Assembly: GCA_034432555.1 (NCBI GenBank) | Contig: DAOUBW010000019.1 | Span: 1-64,000 of the forward strand | Direction of reading: 5' to 3' | Origin: CP2-2F sp034432555 | Lineage (GTDB): Bacteria; Chloroflexota; Anaerolineae; Aggregatilineales; UBA2796 | Length of the DNA: 64,000 bases | Part shown: positions 40,187-47,864 of the stretch, one piece after another | Numbering within the stretch: position 1 is the first letter of the stretch | Layout: each line of letters begins with the position of its first letter | The notes under the pieces: model-generated | What the model was told of the DNA's origin: nothing | Seen by the model: the letters and a program-made list of their open reading frames with translations, nothing else | The model's database searches: none | Translations under genes and position numbers: made by a program

Positions 40187-42427
40187 CTAGCGCGCTTGTG
40201 AAAGCGCCTTCAAAACCACTATTGTGATATCATCTTGCGCGTCTTGCCCATCCAGATGAGCGCGGACTGCCTCAAGGATGTTATCGGCAATTTCTTCGGC
40301 GGTCGCGCTGTGTGGCTGTGTGGCAAGCAGTGCTTCAAAGCGCTCAAAGCCAAAGAGGTTATCGTTGCGATCTTTCGCCTCGATCACACCATCCGTCACA
40401 AAGACGATCAGTGAATCAGGCGAGAGCGTGAGCGATTCCGCACGGTAAGACGAATGTTCCGCCGCACCCAGCGGATAGCCGCTGATCTCTACCTCTTTCC
40501 AAGCACTACCATTGTTGCCCTGCCGCACATAAGGCGAGAGCATTCCGCCAGCGGCAATCTGGGTCAGGCGCGTCAGCGGGTCAAAAATGGTGATCAACAA
40601 GCCGCTATTCATGTTGTTTTGGCGCATACGTGCCAGCAAGCGCTGATTGAGTTCGTGCAGCAGGCTGGAAGGCGAGTCTGCGCGCAGAATCTCATCGCGC
40701 AGCGCGGTGGTGATAACTGCCATCAGCAGCGCCGCCGGGATGCCCTTGCCGCTGACATCGCCGACGGCAACGCCTAATTTGCCGCCCGGCAGCATGAAGT
40801 ATTGATAGTAATCGCCGCTCACTTGCCGTGCCGGAATAGAGCGCGCTGCCATCTGAACCTGTGGCACAGGCGGCGCTTCTTGAGGCAGTAAGCTGGTTTG
40901 GATGGCGCGTGCCGTCTCTAGTTCTGCCTCGTAAACGCGGATTTGCAGTTCGTGTGAGCGTGCGTTTTGAATGGCGACGCCTGCCTGATCGGCGAAGGCA
41001 TCCGCCACAGCCACATCATCTTCTGTGTAGTTATTCAGGCTATGGCTGTTGATGTTCAACACACCTACAATCTGATCGCGCACACGCAACGGCACACCTA
41101 ACCACGATTTGATCTTGCCATCGGGCAAGGCTTCCCAACGCGGATCATTCATACAATCTGCAATGACAACCGGCGCGTTCTTCTCAAAGACTTCGCGTGC
41201 GCCTTTGATGTCCTCAACGCGGAAAACGCGCTGCCTAGTATTTGCTTCGTAATCGCCGCTTTCCGCCACCGACTCGAAATGTTTACCATCCTCATCTAGC
41301 AAGAAGATAGAGGCACTATCATAGGTGATGACGCTGCCCAAATTCGCCAGAATGCGCTGTAGCACGGTATTCAGCTCTAGGCTGGAATTCATGGCGCGCG
41401 AAATATCGAGGAGCGTGTTTGCCGTCTCGCGCCGCCCTTCTTCACGGCGGCGGCGACTTGCCTCGCGCAGCAGGAAACCGCCCACCAACACGCCAAACAA
41501 ACCGACAAAGGCAATCACGCCGATGCTGAACAAGGCGATTAGTTGCAGCGTGCCAGCCACCACCTGATTAGCTTCTTCAAAGGTGCGGCTGAGGATAAGC
41601 ACCAATGCACCCACACTGGTACGGCTCTGCGTAAAGGATGCGTACACCGGCACTACCACCGACTCGCGCTCGGCGGAAGGGTAGCCCGTAAGCGTCGTAG
41701 TATCGGTCAGGTTGATGATCTGCGCGGTACCGGCGCGAAACTCGGGCTGCGGGCGTGCGCTGTAAAGCTGTACACCACCCGTCGTCAGCACCCAGATTTG
41801 CCCGCTTTCGCCAATGGCGGCATCCGCAAAGACGTTGTTCAGGTAGCCCGTTAGGTCTAGCTCGATTGCCAGCACTTCGTTCGCGCCTAAGCCGGTGTTC
41901 ACAGGCGTCACCAGCAGGTAGGCAACACCCACACCCGTTGAGCGCCGCGCAAACTGAATGCCGCCCGTGCTAACCACTTCGTTTACCCAAGCGTTATCCA
42001 CCGTCCATGGTAAGGGTTGTTCTGCTTGAATGCGCTCATTATAGGCAGGCGGATAGGCATAACGCGGCGTGCCATCCCGCGCAAGGCGCACAATGGCAAC
42101 AATCTCACCGTCAGAGGTTTCTGCGGCTTGGCTAAGCAAGTTAAGGGCTGCCTCACGGCTGGCTGCCACACTCTGGATGGCAGGGCGCGAGGCAAGGCTG
42201 ATCAACACATTGGAATAGGTGTTGAAAAAGTTCTCGATGCGGCGCGCCAAAGATGCCGCCAATAAGCGCTGACCTTCTGCCGATTGCTGTTGTGCTGCGG
42301 AGGTGATGGTGCCGGCAGGGATGAAGGTGAGAAAACCAATCAGCACCATGAGCAGCAGCACCGCGATGGCGATCACAGTCAGCGGGCGCGCTGTGCGGCG
42401 GTCGGCAAGTAAACTGCGTGTTGTCAC
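40187..42427 (-). CDS. Membrane sensor with Cache, GAF and SpoIIE phosphatase domains
   Basis: A 746-aa receptor. Membrane segments lie near 16-38 and 296-320, enclosing an extracytoplasmic Cache-like domain (about 45-290, with SGQIWVLTTGGVQLYS). Inside come a short coiled coil, a GAF domain (about 345-495, WLGVPLRVRDQIVGVLNINS) and a PP2C-type SpoIIE phosphatase (about 530-745) with SGDYYQYFMLPGGKLGVAVGDVSGKG and FVTDGVIEAKD metal-site motifs. It would dephosphorylate a STAS antagonist in response to an outside ligand, opposing the RsbW-like kinase two genes downstream. GTG start with AAAGGATAA upstream. Confidence 0.92.
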   Translation of the reverse strand: MTTRSLLADRRTARPLTVIAIAVLLLMVLIGFLTFIPAGTITSAAQQQSAEGQRLLAASLARRIENFFNTYSNVLISLASRPAIQSVAASREAALNLLSQAAETSDGEIVAIVRLARDGTPRYAYPPAYNERIQAEQPLPWTVDNAWVNEVVSTGGIQFARRSTGVGVAYLLVTPVNTGLGANEVLAIELDLTGYLNNVFADAAIGESGQIWVLTTGGVQLYSARPQPEFRAGTAQIINLTDTTTLTGYPSAERESVVVPVYASFTQSRTSVGALVLILSRTFEEANQVVAGTLQLIALFSIGVIAFVGLFGVLVGGFLLREASRRRREEGRRETANTLLDISRAMNSSLELNTVLQRILANLGSVITYDSASIFLLDEDGKHFESVAESGDYEANTRQRVFRVEDIKGAREVFEKNAPVVIADCMNDPRWEALPDGKIKSWLGVPLRVRDQIVGVLNINSHSLNNYTEDDVAVADAFADQAGVAIQNARSHELQIRVYEAELETARAIQTSLLPQEAPPVPQVQMAARSIPARQVSGDYYQYFMLPGGKLGVAVGDVSGKGIPAALLMAVITTALRDEILRADSPSSLLHELNQRLLARMRQNNMNSGLLITIFDPLTRLTQIAAGGMLSPYVRQGNNGSAWKEVEISGYPLGAAEHSSYRAESLTLSPDSLIVFVTDGVIEAKDRNDNLFGFERFEALLATQPHSATAEEIADNILEAVRAHLDGQDAQDDITIVVLKALSQAR

Positions 42428-42565
42428 AAGTAATTATCCTTTGGTATGCAGCACGCCGCGATTATAACATGCCAAGCACCTACTACAATTGATCGGCGGG
42501 CAATCTATAGGCAAGGGCATAGCAGTTGTTCAAAACGCCAAGCCCTTGCCTGTTCGCTATAAGGT

Positions 42566-42600
42566 GATAAAACAGCGGATCGGCGTAACCGATCCGCTGT
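42566..42600 (-). terminator. Terminator after the Thr/Pro-rich lipoprotein gene
   Basis: A perfect 12-bp stem ACAGCGGATCGG (42572-42583) with CCGATCCGCTGT (42589-42600), 5-nt loop, followed on the minus strand by TTTTATC. It begins 4 nt after the stop. Confidence 0.93.
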
Positions 42601-42604
42601 GGTG

Positions 42605-43447
42605 TTAAGGCGTGCTGCGTGGTGTAGTGGTTGGCAGCGGCGTGCGCGTCAGCGGGATAGTAGGCGTCGCCTCGATGAGCGGCGTTGGTGTTTGGCTTGG
42701 CGTGGGCGTGGCGGTGTCGGGCGCTGGCGTTGGTGTAGCTTGGCTGATCCGCACTGTGAACAAGACGCGAGTTGCCTGCATTTGCACATCAAGCGGCGTG
42801 TATTCGGACATCAGCGGCGCTACTTTACGAATTGCCTCCGGTACGGCGCGATCACGCAGGGCGCGGCGCACCAACTCACGAGTCAAGCTCACCTGATTAG
42901 GTGGGATAGGCGCACGGGTTGCCGACTCGAAACCAAGCACTTCAACGGCGAACTCGCCGCCTACGGCACGAAACTGCAAACGGAAGGTGACGGGCAAGCC
43001 GCGTGTGGTGAAGTCGTTCAGGTTGGCGGAAATCACCGCAATGCGCTCCTCAAGGGCTGCGCTTGGCGCACCGTTGAAATCCGCCGAAAAGTAGAACGTA
43101 TCACGCTCAGCACGCAGGGCAGCGTTTAAGGCGGCAACGTCCACCGCCACGGTGAGCAGCCCTGCTGTGGTGACAATGCCAACCTCACCACCGGCAGGCG
43201 TGCGGGTTGGGATGGTGGTGTTGGTTGGCAGTGGCGTGCTGCTTGGTAGGCGTGTGGCAGTGGGCGGCGGCGTCGAGGTGGGCGGCGGAGTCCACGTAGG
43301 CGGCAGCGTAAAAGTTGCCTCAGGCGTCACAATGAGGGTGACGACCGGGATTGGTGTGCGCGTTGGGCGCGGCGTAAGGGTTGGTGTTGGCGGCGTGCAG
43401 GCACTCAACAGCACCGTCGCCAACAAGATGATCAGGGTACGGCGCAT
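42605..43447 (-). CDS. Thr/Pro-rich lipoprotein of unknown function
   Basis: A 280-aa lipoprotein (lipobox LSAC, Cys17). Two low-complexity Thr-Pro stretches, residues about 18-85 and 240-280, flank a globular domain of about 145 residues (EVGIVTTAGLLTVAVDVAALN, FYFSADFNGAPS, VRRALRDRAVPEAIRKVAPLM). I do not recognise the domain. The linkers suggest a surface protein set off from the membrane and perhaps glycosylated. It lies 10 nt after the SH3-domain protein gene, so both are likely in one transcript ending at the strong hairpin. Confidence 0.75.
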   Translation of the reverse strand: MRRTLIILLATVLLSACTPPTPTLTPRPTRTPIPVVTLIVTPEATFTLPPTWTPPPTSTPPPTATRLPSSTPLPTNTTIPTRTPAGGEVGIVTTAGLLTVAVDVAALNAALRAERDTFYFSADFNGAPSAALEERIAVISANLNDFTTRGLPVTFRLQFRAVGGEFAVEVLGFESATRAPIPPNQVSLTRELVRRALRDRAVPEAIRKVAPLMSEYTPLDVQMQATRVLFTVRISQATPTPAPDTATPTPSQTPTPLIEATPTIPLTRTPLPTTTPRSTP

Positions 43448-43457
43448 AATCCGCCTT

Positions 43458-44519
43458 TTAAGGAAGCACAGGCACGTAGTTCGTGCCGCCGCGTGTGCGG
43501 AGCGTGGCTATATTCACCCACCCTTCGCCAAGGTCTGTTTTCACCAGCCACCAAGCGCGGTCAGGGCTTTGCCCAAGGATGGCAACTTCGGTATTGGGTG
43601 GAATGACGCCGATTGAATCAAAGGCAAGGTTAGGTCCTTTGCGAAGGTTGGTGCTGCTGCGCGTGGTGCCGGCGATAATGCCATCCGCAGCGGCATCTGC
43701 ATAACGAATGATCGGCGCTCTGCCGAAATAATCTAGGGTGCGGAGGAAACGCACATTCAGCCAGCCCTTGCCAAAGTCCGTCTCCACCTGTAGCCATGCG
43801 CCATCCGGCGTGCGGGCAAGGATAGGAAAAGTTGCGCCTTGCGCCAACACACCGAGCGAGGTGAAGAAATCGCCCGGTCCGCTGCGGAGGTTGAGGGCGG
43901 AGGCGCTCACCACAGCGCGTGCAACGTCGGTGCGCGGCAGATCGGGTGCATCAGGGGCATTGGGTGCATCAGGCGTGATTGTGCCAACCTGATCGGTGTT
44001 GGTGGTGGCAATCCAGCCTTCGCCAAACTCAAAGCGGATTCGCAGCCAACTGCCATCGGCGTTTGTGCCAAGGATGTAGAACTGCCCGCCGCGTGGCAGC
44101 ACCGCAAGGCGCGCCGCCTCCACGCCGGCGCCAACGCGCACCGCGCTATTGACCGTGCTACGCCCAATCCGCCCAACATCAATGGTTGGCACACCTTCCG
44201 TGCCGCTGGCAACTACATCAGCAGCGCTGACCCACACCACACCGATAGCCGTGTTTAACTGCCAAAACTGGCGGTCTGCGCTGACGCCGATAATCGGCAC
44301 AATGAGGTTGGCGCGCAATCTGCCCAAGCGCCAGAAGCCCGTGCCCGGGCCAGCGTAGGCTTGCGCCCCTGAACTCCGCACGGTGGCAACAGCGCCGCTG
44401 ATTTGTTGCACCTGATCGGCAGTTTGTGGCAAGCTGTGTGCCTGCACCGCCAAACCGTTACTCAGCATCAGCGCTGCTAAGACCATGCTTAGAATAACCC
44501 GAAAATACCCTGAACGCAT
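43458..44519 (-). CDS. Secreted protein with bacterial SH3 repeats
   Basis: A 353-aa exported protein. The signal peptide is SGYFRVILSMVLAALMLSNG at the N-terminus. Several SH3_3-like units follow, recognisable by ALNLRSGPGDFFTSLGVLAQG, STNLRKGPNLAFDSIGVIPPN, and pairs of GAWLQVETDFGKGWLN / AWWLVKTDLGEGWVN. Two earlier, more diverged copies lie at about 45-150. Such repeats bind cell-wall or surface polymers; no hydrolase domain is attached. The frame runs back to 44768, but ATG 44519, with AAAGGAAAG 5 nt upstream, gives the signal peptide at the true start. Confidence 0.85.
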   Translation of the reverse strand: MRSGYFRVILSMVLAALMLSNGLAVQAHSLPQTADQVQQISGAVATVRSSGAQAYAGPGTGFWRLGRLRANLIVPIIGVSADRQFWQLNTAIGVVWVSAADVVASGTEGVPTIDVGRIGRSTVNSAVRVGAGVEAARLAVLPRGGQFYILGTNADGSWLRIRFEFGEGWIATTNTDQVGTITPDAPNAPDAPDLPRTDVARAVVSASALNLRSGPGDFFTSLGVLAQGATFPILARTPDGAWLQVETDFGKGWLNVRFLRTLDYFGRAPIIRYADAAADGIIAGTTRSSTNLRKGPNLAFDSIGVIPPNTEVAILGQSPDRAWWLVKTDLGEGWVNIATLRTRGGTNYVPVLP

Positions 44520-44744
44520 AACAACTTTCCTTTCAGCACGAAAGGCGATCCAAGCCCAATTAAGGCAAAGTGTACTTTCTGCGCGCCTTCTGGTCAAGTT
44601 TAGGGCGCCTTTGGCGTTGGCAGGTTCGTCTTCCGCTGTATGAAGAATATGTCCAAGTGTGGTATGATGTAGCGCGCTGCTAGGGAATTTGCGCGTGCTG
44701 TGTGTACTATAGCAAGCACGCCACGTGAAAGTAGGATAGACCCT

Positions 44745-45515
44745 GTGTCGGATCAGGTTGCAACGCAAGTAGACACCGAACGTCCTTTTCTCTCCATCAT
44801 TATCCCGGCGCTGAACGAAGCGCTGCGCTTGCCCGAAAGCCTGCGGAAGATTGATGCTTTTCTAAGCCAACAGCCCTACACGGCTGAGGTGATCATCGTG
44901 GAGAACGGCAGCACTGATGATACAGTGGGTGTGGTGCGTGCCTTCATGCAGTCGCATCCTTATGTACGCTTGTTTGAAGGTGAACCACGGGGTAAAGGGC
45001 GGGCGGTGCGGCGCGGCATGTTGGCAGCGCGCGGGGAGTATCGCTTTTTGTGTGATGCCGATCTTTCCATGCCGATTGAAGAAATAAGTAAATTTTTGCC
45101 GCCTACAGTGCAAGGCTGCGATGTGATCATCGGCTCGCGGGAGGCAAAGGGCGCCCGCCGTTACAATGAGCCATGGCATCGGCATTTCATGGGACGCATT
45201 AACAATTGGATCATCAAACTCTTTGCGGTGCGCGGCTTTGAAGATACGCAATGCGGCTTTAAGGCGTTCACGGCACGCGCCGCCGAAGATTTGTTCGGCG
45301 TTAGCGTGATCAACGGCATTGGTTTTGATGTGGAAGTGCTGTTCATTGCCAAGCAGCGCGGTTATGCTGTGGCAGAAGTGCCGATCAATTGGTATTTTGA
45401 TCCCGACAGCCGTATGCGCCTCGTAAAGGATTCGCTCGGCATCCTTCGTGAGATTTTTGAGATACGCCGCAACTGGCAAACTGGACTCTACGCAAGGCGC
45501 ACCAGCAGCCCCTAA
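44745..45515 (+). CDS. Family 2 glycosyltransferase (dolichyl-phosphate glucosyltransferase-like)
   Basis: A 256-aa cytoplasmic or membrane-associated GT-A enzyme. Motifs are LSIIIPALNEALRLPESL, VIIVENGSTDDTVGVV, GKGRAVRRGML, and the metal site FLCDADLSMP (DxD as DAD); TQCGFKAFTARAAEDLF is typical of the DPG/DPM synthase group. It would transfer a sugar from a nucleotide donor to a polyprenyl phosphate. No C-terminal membrane helices. The frame opens at 44700, but GTG 44745 has AGGAT 7 nt upstream and is the better start. Confidence 0.88.
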   Translation: MSDQVATQVDTERPFLSIIIPALNEALRLPESLRKIDAFLSQQPYTAEVIIVENGSTDDTVGVVRAFMQSHPYVRLFEGEPRGKGRAVRRGMLAARGEYRFLCDADLSMPIEEISKFLPPTVQGCDVIIGSREAKGARRYNEPWHRHFMGRINNWIIKLFAVRGFEDTQCGFKAFTARAAEDLFGVSVINGIGFDVEVLFIAKQRGYAVAEVPINWYFDPDSRMRLVKDSLGILREIFEIRRNWQTGLYARRTSSP

Positions 45516-45764
45516 AACCGTTTACCTCTCCAAACCTCATAAAGCCTGTCATTTTTACATGTATTATGCAATTGTTACACAATTATCAAAAAATTATATA
45601 AAGAACGTATGTTTTCTTAAACAATCGCGCCTCTTTACAAATTTCGTTTTATACTTATTTTGTGAAGTTTGTGCAGACGAACATTGCAGCCAGTTAACGT
45701 AAAAACATCATTAGAGAGGAGAGGTGCGGTATCTGCGGAAAGCAGGGCGCGCCACAAGGGTTCA
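45516..45764 (+). other. AT-rich leader of the RRM gene
   Basis: 249 bp, markedly AT-rich. TTTACA at 45634-45639 and TATTTT at 45656-45661 (spacer 16) may be the promoter; TATACT at 45650-45655 is an alternative -10. AAGAGAGGAGAGG-like purines (45711-45724) precede the gene but are too far to be its ribosome site. A long AT-rich leader is common for cold-regulated RNA-binding protein genes; the link is inference. Confidence 0.4.
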
Positions 45765-46040
45765 ATGAATCACAAGCGACTGTATGTAGGTGACCTTTCA
45801 GCCGACGTGACGGAAGAGCATCTTAACCAGCTTTTTGCCGAGATCGGCGATATTGAGGCAATCAACCTTGTTCGCAATGGGCAGCACGGTTTACACAGCT
45901 TTGCCTTCATCGAAATGGTTGAGCCAGAGGCGGCACGCCTTGCCGCGCAGCGCCTGAATGGGCAAACGCTGTTTGGGTCGCGCTTGATTGTGTATACAGT
46001 GCCGCCGCGCAGCCGCCCACGGACTGCACCACGCGCCTAA
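45765..46040 (+). CDS. RRM-domain RNA-binding protein
   Basis: A 91-aa single RNA-recognition motif: RNP2 is LYVGDLS near the start and RNP1 is GLHSFAFIEM, the latter without the usual first aromatic pair but still recognisable. HLNQLFAEIGDIEAINLV and AARLAAQRLNGQTLFG are the standard helix segments. A short basic tail ends PRSRPRTAPRA. It resembles cyanobacterial Rbp proteins and presumably binds single-stranded RNA in the cytoplasm. The start is ATG 45765, with AAGGG just upstream; the frame reaches back to 45669. Confidence 0.92.
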   Translation: MNHKRLYVGDLSADVTEEHLNQLFAEIGDIEAINLVRNGQHGLHSFAFIEMVEPEAARLAAQRLNGQTLFGSRLIVYTVPPRSRPRTAPRA

Positions 46041-46063
46041 GGCAACTTTTAACAAGACTTTTT

Positions 46064-46092
46064 CACAGGGGCAGCATGTAGCTGCCTCTGTG
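46064..46092. terminator. Hairpin between convergent genes
   Basis: Twelve-pair stem (46064-46075 with 46081-46092, one G-T pair, 5-nt loop) between the RRM gene and the unknown minus-strand gene. No T-run follows on either side, so its role as terminator is uncertain. Confidence 0.45.
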
Positions 46093-46101
46093 TGTCAGAG
46101 A

Positions 46102-46755
46102 TTACTCATCACCGGGCAAGCCGTAGGTATAGACGCGCTTTTTGGCATCCAGCGCCTGCCCAAGCTGCGTCGCAGACTCCAGCACATTCTTTGAACGCCG
46201 CACACGCCATGTTGCGCGAATATCTTTCACAAAACTTGCCAGTAATTCAAAGGCAAGGTAATCGAAATCCGTGGCGGCGATGTCGTCAGCAACGCGAGGC
46301 CAGCCATAGCCCCAGGCAAACCACGAGGCATCGGCAAAAACCAAGAAGTCGTAGAACGATTCGCCGGTTGGTTCATCCCCCACAAAAAGCGCGATCCGTC
46401 CGCTGAGTTCCTTAAAGCGTGTATTGGGCAGGCGCGCCTCATCGCGCACGTTTGGGCGTGCCGCACCGACCAGCGGCACAAGAATCACAAACCAATCCTC
46501 AACAGGCAATTGGAGTGCTTGCCGCCAGCCACCGGCTGGGTGTGGCACGCGGCGCGGCTTGTGCAAGCCTTTCACGCCGGCGGCGGCTGCGGTGGCAACG
46601 GCATTCTCAAAACCGACGTAGAGTTTCTGCGTGAACTGTTCAAGCAACTGTTCGATCTTTTCGCGTTGGGCGCGCTGCTCATTCATCTCTCGGCGCAGCA
46701 CGTGCAGTGGATGACGTTCATCTTCTAATGTAGGCAGATTTGGTGCGTCAGACAT
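46102..46755 (-). CDS. Uncharacterised protein
   Basis: A 217-aa soluble protein I do not recognise. The N-terminus is a charged coiled coil (HVLRREMNEQRAQREKIEQL, about 18-50). The middle is hydrophobic and aromatic (PVEDWFVILVPLVGAARP; ESFYDFLVFADASWFAWGYGW), and the C-terminus is helical and basic (DIRATWRVRRSKNVL). Codon use matches the neighbours and the frame is long and clean, so it is probably real. It diverges from the GntR regulator, across a 251-bp spacer with a GGGG/CCCC hairpin at 46859-46881. Confidence 0.65.
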   Translation of the reverse strand: MSDAPNLPTLEDERHPLHVLRREMNEQRAQREKIEQLLEQFTQKLYVGFENAVATAAAAGVKGLHKPRRVPHPAGGWRQALQLPVEDWFVILVPLVGAARPNVRDEARLPNTRFKELSGRIALFVGDEPTGESFYDFLVFADASWFAWGYGWPRVADDIAATDFDYLAFELLASFVKDIRATWRVRRSKNVLESATQLGQALDAKKRVYTYGLPGDE

Positions 46756-46941
46756 TGGGAATAATTCTCCACAAACAATGGCAAAGCATCTATCACACTT
46801 GTTTTAAGTGTAGCACAAAGACAGTGCAATCCTAATCCCCGTGCGTTCTGCACTAGGTACGGGGACACCTCAGTGTATCCCCATGCGATCACCTTACCCT
46901 TAACTGCCTGAACACTCAGCTATCCTATGCACTATGCCCAT

Positions 46942-46970
46942 TTGACATCTCCAAAAGGGCGTGGTATGTT
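46942..46970 (+). promoter_or_regulatory. Promoter of the GntR-ABC transporter unit
   Basis: TTGACA (46942-46947) and TATGTT (46965-46970) with a 17-bp spacer. The predicted start near 46977 falls just before the operator palindrome. Confidence 0.75.
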
Positions 46971-46978
46971 TATATACA

Positions 46979-46988
46979 GGTCTAGACC
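46979..46988 (+). promoter_or_regulatory. NagR/DasR-type operator (dre-like site)
   Basis: The perfect palindrome GGTCTAGACC, in context AGGTCTAGACCAG, lies at the transcription start. The known operator of DasR and NagR/YvoA is TGGTCTAGACCA, so this differs in one outer base. It sits 18 nt before the regulator's own start codon, the usual place for autorepression. Confidence 0.8.
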
Positions 46989-47006
46989 AGATAGCGAGAG
47001 GTAATC

Positions 47007-47771
47007 ATGCAGCCCGAATATTTCAGGCTCTCAGATAACCAGACCTTGCGCCTCTACGAGCGCATTCAAGAGAACTTGATCGAGCTGATCGAGAACAACC
47101 TTTTGCAGGCGGGCGATATGCTGCCTTCCGAGCGCTTGCTAAGCCAGTATTACGGCGTAAACCGCATGACGGTTCGGCAGGCGATAGATGGTCTAGTGCG
47201 GAAAGGTTTTCTACAGCGGCGGCAGGGTGTGGGGAACTCAGTTAGCGAACGGCAAGTGGTGCAAGCCTTCACGCCAACCGTGATCGGCTTCAGCCAACGG
47301 ATGCGTGAAGCAGGCTTGACGCCAACTTCCCGCGTGCTGCAACAAATCCTGACCATACCTGAACCCATCGTGGCACATCGGCTCGGTTTGCAGAGTGATC
47401 ATCAGGTCATCTTGATCAAACGGCTGCGCTTGGCAAACGACGACCCGCTAATGGTCGAGACATCCTATCTGTCCTACGATCTGTTCCCACGCTTGCTGAC
47501 GGAAGACCTTGAGAATCAGAGCCTCTACCAAGTGCTGGAGCGCCTTTACAGTGTGCGGATCAGCGAGACTGAACACACCTTAGAGCCAACACTGACCACA
47601 CCCTACGAAGCGCTGCATCTGCGCGTGGAGCCGAATGCACCTGCCATGCTGGTGCGGCTGCTTGCCTACTCGGCTGATCGCACGCCGATAGAGTTCTCCA
47701 AGTCGTTGGTGCGCGGTGACCGCTGCCGCTACTTTTTCCGAGTCACCACGCATGTGCCAATTGTCACGTAG
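47007..47771 (+). CDS. GntR/HutC-family regulator (NagR/DasR-like)
   Basis: A 254-aa repressor. The winged-helix domain (about 10-80) contains LLQAGDMLPSERLLSQYYGVNRMTV (first part quoted; recognition helix near NRMTVRQAI). The UTRA effector domain (about 100-245) has VILIKRLRLANDDPLMVETS and LRVEPNAPAMLVRLLAY. HutC-subfamily proteins sense sugar phosphates or similar ligands. The dre-like sites in front of this gene and of the transporter point to amino-sugar control, as for NagR/DasR, which respond to glucosamine- or N-acetylglucosamine-6-phosphate; that ligand is inference. Confidence 0.92.
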   Translation: MQPEYFRLSDNQTLRLYERIQENLIELIENNLLQAGDMLPSERLLSQYYGVNRMTVRQAIDGLVRKGFLQRRQGVGNSVSERQVVQAFTPTVIGFSQRMREAGLTPTSRVLQQILTIPEPIVAHRLGLQSDHQVILIKRLRLANDDPLMVETSYLSYDLFPRLLTEDLENQSLYQVLERLYSVRISETEHTLEPTLTTPYEALHLRVEPNAPAMLVRLLAYSADRTPIEFSKSLVRGDRCRYFFRVTTHVPIVT

Positions 47772-47809
47772 GAAAGGAGCCTATACGCAACACGCCTAGT
47801 CGCCGCGCT

Positions 47810-47819
47810 GATCTAGACC
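47810..47819 (+). promoter_or_regulatory. Second NagR/DasR-type operator
   Basis: GATCTAGACC matches the upstream palindrome in 9 of 10 positions and lies 45 nt before the binding-protein start. It suggests that the same regulator also controls the transporter genes directly. Confidence 0.6.
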
Positions 47820-47864
47820 CTTTAGCTGTTCGATCAACTTTTTAGGCAGAAGGAACACTATCCG

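Noticed and set aside
43190..43420. Repetitive GGTGTTGG/GGCGGCG pattern as tandem or CRISPR-like repeat
   Set aside because: It encodes the Thr-Pro linker of the lipoprotein; units are irregular and there are no spacers.
44520..44768. N-terminal extension of the SH3-repeat protein
   Set aside because: It would bury the signal peptide 83 residues in and overlaps the promoter region of the divergent glycosyltransferase gene.
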